From Ectocarpus siliculosus (Eukaryota > Sar > Phaeophyceae > Ectocarpales > Ectocarpaceae), in contig FN648698.1 in assembly GCA_000310025.1 (NCBI GenBank), positions 3,162-28,929 on the forward strand: a stretch of DNA of 25,768 nucleotides, in the 5' to 3' direction. The stretch's first letter is position 1, and the number at the start of each line of letters is the position of its first letter. Positions 9,103-18,800 of this stretch are shown one piece after another. The position numbers and the translations under genes were made by a program. Below the pieces are notes generated by a model. It was not told the origin of the DNA. It did no database searches and saw nothing but the letters and a program-made list of their open reading frames with translations.

Positions 9103-9416
9103 ACTGGCGCCCAAACGGCTCACGTGCGAAAAAGCTCGATCTCAGCACCCTGCGGCTGCTAGTCTAGCAAGACAACCTCTTACCTCGCGCGTCCAGCAGT
9201 CTGGCGAGGGTATACCCTCCACGTGTGCACAACGTTGGTTGCGGACAAATTAGGCCGCGCACGCCAAGTTCTGTTCTTGGCTCCCTCCCAGCGTGCGAGC
9301 GTCGCGGGAAAATAAAGCTGGCGGTCCGTCCCCCGCGAAATTATATCAAGCACCTCTCCCACTGCGGTCCCTGCGCGATGATGGTGGTTCTCTGGCGCTC
9401 TATCTGTTGTTGCGGC
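9103..9416. repeat. old duplication, unit 2
   Basis: Second copy of 8470-8750, offset by about 630-660 bp. A unique stretch with no recognised content (8751-9102) lies between the copies. Whether this is a tandem segmental duplication or two copies of a dispersed repeat cannot be decided here. Confidence 0.65.
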
Positions 9417-9581
9417 AGATAACGGACCGAAGCCTTGACTGTGTAAACAAAATTGGTCTCGGAAAGCAGACGTGTCTGCGACGGGCTCCGCAGAGCACGA
9501 GTGCGGCGACACAAAAAAATGCGCTGGCTCTCTGGCGCAGTTGAGATTGTCGTTGGGATTGGTTGACGCGGAACCGGAGGG

Positions 9582-9618
9582 AGAGGGAGGGAGGGAGGGA
9601 GAGAGAGTGTGTGTGGGC
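9582..9618 (+). repeat. GGGA/GA/GT microsatellite
   Basis: Purine-rich run (GGGAGAGGGAGGGAGGGAGG, then GAGAGAGTGTGTGTG). Simple repeat only. Confidence 0.8.
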
Positions 9619-11084
9619 GACTGTATGATTTTAATGGCTGCGGCTCGGAAATACTGTACAGCCGGATCTGGAAACCAAACGAGGCAGGTGCGAGAGCATA
9701 AAAAAGATTGACACTGTTTGGGTTTGGATCTGTGTGTTTGGTGGCATCAGGAAAAGGTTTATGTGTTCTTGATCGTCGTTCATGAAGTGCGTATCATATA
9801 GTCTCTCCTCTGCTGCTGGCGTGACAACCCTTCTTTTTCTTGAATGTAAACCTTCCCACCTTCCTCTACAATCCTGTCACGATGCGATTGATACCACAGC
9901 AGTTTCAACCGCGACCAACTTCCCCGATAAGCGCTGTGCTGGCACTCTGAAAGCCTGTAAGCCCGCCCCCTCACCCCGCCCCCACATTGAAGATTGGCAG
10001 CACCGGCACGACGCGTACCCACAGCTACAGAAGATTGTACCGCGGCCAACCGCGCCAAGGCTTTACGAGTCGTATGCCGTCGATACCCCACCGATCAATC
10101 CCCCATCAAGCGCGTCGCTGGCAATCGGAAAATCAAGGAATTTTCGCGCACAGCCCAAGCGCACCAGAGATGCGATGGCGGCAGCGCCGCCCGCCCACGC
10201 ACCGCTACGTCTCAATCATTCCTTGTGAGCCACGACAATTTCTAAGATCGGCGTCGTTGCATCGGTGCGCCGCCCTCATAGAGGAATCGCGCGGGTCTTT
10301 GGTGTTGAAGACACTCTGCAAGGAAAAACAATGTCCCACTAATGAAAAATACGACGGCCGCGACCGGAACAACGCAACAATGTTGTACATCATCAGTCTA
10401 GTTGTAGGGTCGTCAACACCGCCGCGATAAGACAATCATCATCGTCGTGCTCGTCCACCAAAGACTCTCGGACGTCCGAACACTTCACGAACCATCTCGC
10501 CTCCGACGCGTAAACGTCGGTTTCTATGCAACCCACCGAGATGTTCAGATTGCTGGCCGAAATCAATCGTACTCGGCAGCCATCCTCGACGCTACATCAC
10601 CTAGAGAATGCACTTTTGATGTTTTCATGCAATCTAATCGCTCCCACGCACGAGGCGATCAACAACCCCAACATATGCCTCTTTTTTTTGCGTACAGGCC
10701 CTTTGTCAAATCAATGGAGACAAGAATCGCAGACCCTTTGTGCTATTTGCACGCTCTGTTGGTCGGATCGCATCTACAATTTTCAGCAATGCCCGTTCCG
10801 AGCAGGCAAAGACGGTAAATACATGCCCCTGGCCTGTTGTCCACGGGGGTTGGGGAACGAAGCGAGCCAGCCGCCCCGTGGGCAGGCATGCAGTTTGCCG
10901 AGGTGTGAGAAACTCGGTAGTAGTTGTTTGACGGGTGAGGGCTGCGGAGGGCTCGCCGGCTGGTTGAGCGTCTTCACAGAACTTCAGTTTTTGTGGGGGG
11001 GGGGAGGGCGGCGGTTTTGGGAAGGCCTTGTCTAGAGGGACCCAAGCCGTATGCATACCATCGTTTGTTTGTTGTGTTTGAAAG
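9619..11084. other. intergenic; no supported gene
   Basis: Several overlapping ORFs of 100-170 codons occur on the plus strand (9782-10228, 9987-10430, 10447-10818, 10526-11035), but none shows a recognised domain, and they overlap in competing frames. Composition is mixed and no clear repeat was seen. I leave it unannotated as coding. Confidence 0.5.
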
Positions 11085-11142
11085 GTTATCTTTAACCTTG
11101 GCCCTAACCCTAATCCCAGCCCTAGACACACACACACACACA
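11085..11142 (+). repeat. telomere-like CCCTAA run plus CA microsatellite
   Basis: CCCTAACCCTAATCCCAGCC at about 11102-11121 is two to three imperfect CCCTAA units (TTAGGG on the other strand). It is followed directly by (CA)n to about 11142. This is too short to be a telomere. Confidence 0.55.
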
Positions 11143-11252
11143 GATGTCGAGGATGGATGCGGACAAGTCATCGAGTCTCGTGATGGTGGACATGCTCATG
11201 AATTTCTGGAGGACTATACAAATAGCCGCCGGAACGAATGACTTCCCATGTA

Positions 11253-11440
11253 CTCATCCCGTGTACGTATGCCATTTGTTCTGTACATACCATTGCTCGG
11301 ATCTACAACAATTCAAAACGCAGGCCTGGGGACGAAGTGATTTTCTCATCCCATGTATACCTTACGTCATATTTTTCTGTACATACTCTTGCCCGGATCT
11401 ATATTGCAACCAATTTCAGGCCTACGAAACAACCAAGCAG
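11253..11440 (+). repeat. 92-bp tandem duplication
   Basis: Two units start CTCATCCC at 11253 and 11345. Both contain TTCTGTACATAC, TTGCYCGGATCTA and CAGGCCT. It lies just 3' of the acyltransferase stop codon, so it may be in the 3' UTR of that gene. Confidence 0.65.
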
Positions 11441-11500
11441 CACACAACAAAATTTTGCACCACATTTTGTTATCGCGGGGACACATGATGAAACTCCCGA

Positions 11501-14500
11501 TCAGTCTTGCTTCAACTCCCCCGATGACGTCCCGAAGGAGAACCTCGACCACCGCAGCTCCAGGGTGTCAAAACCGCCGAGCGAGGTGACGAGGGTGCAC
11601 AGGCAGCACGCCGACGCCGCTCCCGCGTAGAAAACCTTGCCGCCGTACAAGGCCACAAGGAGGAAAAAGGCAACGAAGAACACCAGGGCCAGCAACCCGC
11701 TCCTCGAAGCTTCGTCGTCGTCGCCGTGCTCGTCGAGCCGGCCGGCTTGGTCGAACGATCGCGGGCCCTGGTGGAACTCTCTTAGTCGCTCTTCCTTCTC
11801 GGTGAAAGCCTCTCGGCACCACTTTTCGCACAACAGAGGGGACGACGGGCAGAGAGTGAGATACCCCATGGAAAGGAAAGACGAGTCAGCCCCCGCCTGC
11901 AGTGCCTTCCCGACAGGGCTGGATTCAAGACACACCAGCTGTGCTTACATTCCAAGCGCAATACGAACATATTGTTACTTGTAGTGCACGCGTCGAACAA
12001 CCAACTCCACCGCGTGGGTGCAATAATCGGAATCCCGTCACATCGGCAGTGTACGACCGTTCAGTATGATAGGAAACACAAATGAAAGTGTGTACAAGTA
12101 CAGAGGATCAATCATACCTGTTGAAGGCCATCATCATCTGTTGGCAGGTCTGCAACAGCGAAACGCGTCACGTGCATGTGGACCTCCGGAGGGAAACACC
12201 CTGTCAACGCGATCGCACCGAAAAGAGAGCCCAAGTATTCTTTACGTGCATGTAGGAAGAGCCGAGATCGCAAGTCACGGCAAGAAGAAGGAGCCGCGGA
12301 GAATAACCGCTCACGTCGTGGAAAACATCAAACGACCAACGCAACTGCCGAAGCACACCGTTGGACTCTTGTAGAAGTAGAATAAGTGCAACAAACAAAA
12401 TAATATTCCATGGTTTCTAGGTTCTCGAAAAACAGGGAACCAACCTGGCGTCCACCTTACACGCACTGCTGTCAAATGCCACGAACAATAATAATATATT
12501 GCTGTTTCGACTTCACTTTAAATCAGTGCTCGCAGGATTCGTGCCGTTTTTTAGAAAGTAAATATAACCTCACAGAAAGACAGCCCGTTCGAGATATAAC
12601 CTCGGTCGAAAGGGATGTCTTTAACCCGTGGTCGCACAGAAGGGATCCCCTCCCAGAGGCCCCCTACCCCAATGAACTACGTTATAAACACATGATGCGT
12701 TCTTACCTGCAAGCATCGTGTTTTCTGACGGGGGACCGCCGTCCTTGTAGTTGTGGTACGCAATCGTGACGTCGTGGACGGCATCGAGGCCTGGCCGTAG
12801 CGCCTGCATGCACTCCGAGAATCCCCTGACCTGCATTGCCGAGAGCACACACAAGCAACAAATGTAAAATCATACTTCTAGAAAACACAACAAAAAAATG
12901 TGTCGAGCACCGCATGGCTTCATCAATAACTGGCTTCGAGGTACTTGACATTTTTGGTGCATGGTGGTGACGTATGTGACGTCAGCTCGGTGGCAACGGG
13001 AGGCAGAGCCGTGAGACCCCAAAACATCCGCTCGAGCACGAAATCAGGCGTGTCGGCAACCACCACCGACATAAACAACAGCAGCAGTAGTGGCTCTTCC
13101 TACGGACAGCAAATTAGTTCGGGGTGCAGAAGGGGACCGGGGCTCCACGTTACCCACGCCCATCCCGAAGGATCATCCCAAGAGCGACCAGTACTCGCCT
13201 GCCCGTGCTGCAGTCAATCTAACTAGAACCAACCCTTCATGACAACTCTAACTAGAACCAAAAGTCCATTGGTACGCAACTCTCGATTCTCTCCCGGTCA
13301 GGCAGCTAAGAGCTCGCTATCGCAGGCGGGGGGGTAGCAGAAAAAAACACCCCGCCTTCGAGATGCCCCGCATCCTTGTCGATCCTCTGGTCTGAAGCGC
13401 GAGCGACAAAAACAGATATCGCCGTGTACTGCTTGGGGAGTCGTAGAAACAGACGTGGTTGCTATACCAACACTTCTGACGTAAATATATTCTAGACCCT
13501 TCTCTATGCATATAGATGGATCTACATATAAAAATAAAATACTGCATGTGTAACACCGAAGCCATCGAACCTTCGGGTGCAGCACGTACTGGTACTCGGC
13601 GAGCCCTTCCTTCTTGGCGAAGGCGAGGCTCTTGAGGTGGTTGTTCGGGCTTAAGTCTGTGCCCTCCGGGAAGAGGAGCAGCGTCGTGGGCATGTCGAGG
13701 CCCACCAGGTAGTCGCTGATCTCCCTCACCCGCTGCAAGTCCTTAGTCTTGTCTCTCTTCAGGAACACGAAGAGCAGCATCTGATATGATGCCGCGACAC
13801 ATAGGGCCGTTTCCGGACGAGCAAATATTCGGCTGTAAGCAACAAGGAGAGAGCAACAGCAATAACAGCAAAGCTTCGCCACCTCTCTGCGCGGCAAGCA
13901 AGAGTTCGTTGCTTGAAACCTTCAACTCAACCCACATCCTCGAGAATCTCGCAGCTGCCATTGTAGTGTGGTATGCGTCCTACTCGGTCAAGGATTAGCG
14001 TCGAGTGCCTGGGAACAACTGGGCAAACAATACTACCACAGAGAGAAAAGACGAACGACAGCAAAGCGGGATCCACTGGCAAAACGAAAGCACCAGAGAA
14101 AAACGACGAACAAATGGCAAAACGCCTGACGTTTTCGGACCGCCTACACGAAAAGAAAAGTAGGTGTCTACGGAGGAAAGATCAGGCAGGGACCACGCAG
14201 ACCGTAACCCTCACTTAGCCAATTCCATACAAAGTACGATATTCAACATGTTTGCATACTCAGAAAACCTGCGTGAACTACCGGGAGGGTTTCGCTCGCC
14301 TGGGTGGCCCAACCGAACCCTGGAATTCCCTTGAGCGATTCCTTCAAGACGATCTTCAGGCTCGACAGCTGTCCTTGTCGCAGGCACAAGCACCACAAGA
14401 ACATCCAGTCCACCCTCGTACGGTGGTTACAGATGATCAAAGCGGCTTCTCCAAACTCCAAGCGGTCTCCTGTGATTTTCACCTGAGTAAGGGCAATATA

Positions 14501-15634
14501 CCAGGCGGAGATTTGCTGTGTCATGATTTATTTCCTCCTTGTAATCTACAGCAGCAGCAGCAGCAGTGGTACCGTGACAAGCGTGCTCTTTGATTAGGAA
14601 GTACACATACACTCGAAGAAAGAGCAGCATGCAATCCGCGGCCATACTCGATGCACCCGTTCGATGTGTACCCGGGACAATCTACTGCTGTGATCGTCTG
14701 GAGAAGCTGGGCAGCGGGGTGGTCCTAGGCCACTATCGATTACAACACCAGTCAGTTTCCGTATGAGTAGAAAGGGGTGCACACACGCAGAAATTGGATG
14801 TAGGTTGAGTTTGAATCAGGCTCAGCATCATCATCACTATCACCATCACCGCGGCCTGGCGAGTTAGAACTCAGACCAAAAACACACCGCGGTGATCAAA
14901 ATGATTGGTTGACGTAATTTTCCTTCTTTCTCTCGCGCTACTGCTGTAGCACATACCAAGCTAATTGCGCAAGAATTGCCGTATGCATACACCCTCATGC
15001 GTATGTACGTATGCATTCATCAGATGTGACAGCAGAGGAAACCTTGTCGTCCGCATCTATTGTACATGTTCTGCTTCTCAAAAGTCAGGGATTTGACCGC
15101 ATTTTTGAACGGTACACTGCTGTTAAGTGCTGCGGCACATGGCAGGACGCCGTGATGAAGCCGGAACGTTCTTTAGGTCTGTCGCCCGCACATGCAAATT
15201 AATTCACACGTAAACAAGGTGACTGGTGTTGAGGGAAAGCAAAACGCAGTGCGTTGTATGCGATACACAACGTTTGAAATGCCACACGTGTCGCGCTACG
15301 CGCTGCGCGCAACCCCAACCGGCACTTGAACCTTTCTTAGCCAAAGCGGACAACATTGAGCTTCAAGAACAACTGCGCTGGTTTGTTGCTTGTTTGCGCA
15401 CGTACGCACCTTGATGCCGCACAAATTCTCCAACAAGAATGCCGCCATTGCGAAAAAGAGGTAACCGACGAAGCCGGACCATCGCCTATACGCTCTCCGG
15501 AAGAATAAGTACACCCCAGGCGGCGAGATCGGGATCAGCAGCAGCAGCGCCGGCGTCAACAGGGTCACCGAGTACAAGAGGGAAGACACAAAGAGCACGG
15601 CCACGAACACAAAGCCGCGAGCAGAGGCCACCAT
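11501..15634 (-). CDS. LCLAT1: LCLAT1-type lysophospholipid / 1-acylglycerol-3-phosphate acyltransferase, complete, 6 exons
   Basis: Predicted exons are 15634-15410, 14482-14300, 13780-13571, 12830-12707, 12200-12118 and 11821-11501, giving 381 residues, about the length of animal LCLAT1. All junctions keep frame. The protein has N-terminal membrane segments (about residues 8-37 and 52-70) and the acyltransferase motif NHRTRVD (about 94-100; His and Asp are catalytic in this superfamily). Further motifs are KGIPGFGWA (about 126-134), FPEGTDLS (about 173-180), LDAVHDVTIAY, and FPPEVHMHV. WCREAFTEKEERLREFHQG and two C-terminal membrane segments follow. The family moves acyl chains from acyl-CoA onto lysophospholipids (lysocardiolipin, lysoPI, lysoPA) at ER membranes. 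The exact substrate here is unknown. Intron 2 appears to start with GC (CAG|GCGAGC). The GC junction gives a gap-free match to the family, whereas the nearby GT would add six residues. Introns 1-4 are about 930, 520, 740 and 510 bp. Confidence 0.92.
12541..12608 (-). repeat. short dispersed repeat R, copy 1
   Basis: On the minus strand it reads GAGGTTATATCTCGAACGGG, then CTGTCTTTCTGTGAGGTTAT, then ATTTACTTTCTAAAAAA. It lies in intron 4 of the acyltransferase gene. It matches R2-R4 and has an internal direct repeat GAGGTTATAT. Confidence 0.7.
14483..15409 (-). other. intron 1 of the acyltransferase gene
   Basis: Donor AAG|GTGCGTACG and acceptor ACTCAG, phase 0, 927 bp. It holds a short CAG run (14550-14564) and CAT/CAC-rich triplets at 14826-14850. 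No nested gene was recognised. Confidence 0.7.
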
Positions 15635-15846
15635 GCCGTCGTACGAACCACGGCCGCCTACTACTATGGCGGCTCTTTCCTCTCACTCCTGTCTCAAGTC
15701 TCAAAGCAAAAGGTGTGCCACCACAGGACGTTGTCGTTGGGAAGCCACCACAGAGGCACTTTGATTCTACGGACCCCCTCCGGCTTTCTACATAGCCCAT
15801 CCATCGCACAGATCACTTTGCTTCGTGTCGTGCCTCGTGTGCTGCG
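15635..15846. promoter_or_regulatory. candidate bidirectional promoter between divergent genes
   Basis: 212 bp separate the minus-strand acyltransferase ATG (15634) from the plus-strand helicase ATG (15847), so both 5' UTRs and core promoters must fit here, or the transcription starts overlap. I see no TATA box or CpG-style boundary that fixes either start site. Confidence 0.55.
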
Positions 15847-18800
15847 ATGGCTTCCTTGTCACAACCGTCGGGAAACTGGGCTGATGATACGTACGAGTTG
15901 ACCGCGGTGACGGCGGCGGCATCGTCGCCTGCCGCCCCTGCCGCCACCGTCGCTGGCGACGGCGGCGGCGGCGGCGGCGCAGCAGCAGCAGCGGCAGCAG
16001 GGCAACAAGAAGATGCGGCTGCTGGCATGTCCGTCAGTTCATCGCCAAAGCCTCCGGCAGCACCGCCGTCCGCGGCAGACGGGAGCGAGATGCAAGAGGC
16101 GAGTGGGAACGTATTTTTTGTTGTGTGTCGGGTTCTACTACACGTTTGACTTGTTTTCCCAGCCCACGATATCGATCTGAGATATGCCGACTAGTACCTA
16201 GTACCCCTGGGGCCGAACCGGCATGTGTCGCTCCATGGGTACATATGATATATGATACGTAGGACGATAGTGTACACATGCTTGGTATGGCGAATTCGGC
16301 TGTGTTGTTCAGGATCGTCCAGAAGTTTTCATCTTAGCCTGAAGCCATTGTAATACGTTACTTCTGTGCTGTAGCAGGGTGCTGTTGGTTGACGGCTCCC
16401 GTCCGCAGAGCATCGCGTGTGATACCGCCGGACGGGAGTGTCGCATGTTTGGTCCAGAGGAAGGGAGAGAACAAGACTCCACCACATGTCGTTCGAGTGT
16501 GGGTATCTCGAATGGGTAGTCTTTGTGTGTGCGGAGTACTTATTTTTCCTGATAAAGAGAACAAGGAACAAAGGGTAACCCCTTCGTTCCCGACCCCAAG
16601 CCTTCACAACGGCAAAGTGCGGCGCGGCTAGGTGGTGTGCTGCTGAGCTCTACCCTCAAGAATACCTCCACTCAGCAACGGCTTGTCCGTATCTAGCCTG
16701 CAACACAAGACAAGCCTGCCGTCGTCGTCGGCAAACCGCCGCTCTATTGAGCTTGATGCATTGCCTGCGGTGTAGTCTATGCGGGGCTCTAGAGCCAGTC
16801 TTGTGCCGCCTTTAACAAACAACAGCATCACCGGGGCGGTACCGCACACGCTAACTTGGCCAGAGGCGGCCTTGAGCTACCTCAAAGTATCGGCGGTGGG
16901 GGTTCACGAAAGCGTTGTTATGTTATAATTGAGTCTCCTTCGGAATCGCACGATGGCGGCGCCACAGTTTTTAGAAAGTATCCATAACCCACAGAAAGAC
17001 CACGGGGTTCGAGATAATACCCACACGTGTTGCAGTCCTCGGAAAACGAAAAAACTATGCGGTCAAACAATCATGCCTCGGCTTTCAGCGGGGTTTTTTG
17101 TTGGCAGCCCCTCCCCAGCACGAAGGCTGCTGAACCCACTTGTTTCATCACCTCGTGCTTCGCACAGAGGGCATGGCTTGCCACCAAAGTAGAAGGGCAC
17201 CTCAAGAATGCTATCAACTCCACCCGTGAGCTGGTTTTACGCTCTAATTTTGCTCTGAATGGGAGAAATGCTGCACCATCACACCTGGGTTGAAGTTGTT
17301 TTCCCTCTGCAGCAGGCAACCATTTCAGCTCTCAGGAAGCACTGTCACGCCCATTATACAGTTTCGTAGAGTGCACCAAATCGACCCAAACCTTGGACGT
17401 GTATAGCTTCATAGGGGTTAAACGATTCACCGATGTGCACAGTTTGGGATCGGCACTCTGGCAATCGGAGTTGACCTGCAGAAGTGGACAAGATGCGGCC
17501 GATATCGACTCTAAACTCCAGTATTCCTACCAGAAGAAAAAAAAACAAAAGAGAGACACCAGACATGCTCTCGTAAGTCTACATCCAAATTTATCACGAG
17601 AATCGAATCCTGGAAGCACACTTTTGAAACTTCGAGCAAAAAATGCAGGTTCGTAAGAGTGCACCAAATCGCCCAAGAACCGGCAGGCGCATCCAGTGGT
17701 GGGTGAGGAATGATTCGTTGATGTGCACATTTGAGGATCGCCCCTATTGCGAGAGGTGGAGCAGAATCACTGAGAGTCCCTCGCGGCATAACCTCTCGGG
17801 TTGTGATTCCATGGTTATATTTTGACCGTATAAAACAAAAATGTTGATTTTTCCAAGGGGAGCAACACGTGTGTCGAAGGGGATGTGTTCAAGTCTTTAC
17901 AGTGAGTGGTGAGATGAAAACCGGCTGGATACTTGGGCTTATTGAGGGTCTATTTACGCCTATACACTGTGATTCCAGCAGGTTTATTATTTCGTTTCCT
18001 CCGTCTCCGTTTTCGATCACTCGCAGAAAGTATTGGATTTGTTTTAATGATGCCTCCTGTCCCGTCACAAGAACCTACCCAATCTTCGTTCCACCTCCTC
18101 GGCATTGTAATCGCCCATGCGTACCAACCAGAAAGACGTTAACCCACCCAAACTTCCTATCAGGTGCGTTTCCGGCATTGAAACCATCGCTAAACGGATC
18201 ACGATCCGCGCGCTCTTATGCGCTATCCACCTCCCGCCGTTTCCCTTTGGCGGAGGCGCTGCTTGGTCGTCTGCCCGCCGTCTGACCAATGCATTTGATC
18301 CCTTGCCACTGCCTCGACTTTTCCAACCACCGATATTCACATAGCTTGTTCTACCATAGCGTGCCTTCCAGGGATTTTGTTCGCTAAGCGAGCCGCTAAT
18401 ACCTCCGAACGAGTGCATCGTGATATGAGTTAGAAGCCCGAAGGTGGGCCTGCAATGCCGCGGGAAGAGACATCGGCAAAAGAAGGCACCACCCCTGCCA
18501 GATACCGTTGGCCGACACTAGTGCCGGGAACATACATATGACCGGCTGCTGTCAAGTCCCAACCCCCAAGTGTTTTCCTGCTCTTCTGGTTGGGTGTGTG
18601 TTGTTGCTGTTTTGGGAGGTTTACTTTTTTCAGTTTCTTTTTTTACGCAATATATTCGGCACGGTCACCAAGGTAGCTCCGCTGCCGGGCATTCCTTGGA
18701 AGTACTGTAGCTCACGAAATCGAGCGAGGGGCGGAGGACTCATCTCCATTTTTCAGGCGGATTTTCTGGCTAGGCCCGGGGAGGTCTTTTGAAAGAGTCG

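Noticed and set aside
9782-11035. Overlapping plus-strand ORFs of 120-170 codons
   Set aside because: They overlap in different frames, show no recognised motif, and have composition no different from neighbouring non-coding sequence.
13501-13560. AT-rich minus-strand ORF continuing past exon 3 of the acyltransferase
   Set aside because: Read-through of the AAG|GTTCGA donor into intron 3. Family similarity stops exactly at HPK and resumes at VRGF in the next exon.
17027-17319. Opposed ORFs on both strands in helicase intron 1 (FALNGRN on plus, [11 protein letters not shown] on minus)
   Set aside because: Both look weakly protein-like, but neither is recognised and they are mirror images of the same bases. 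Evidence is too thin to annotate.
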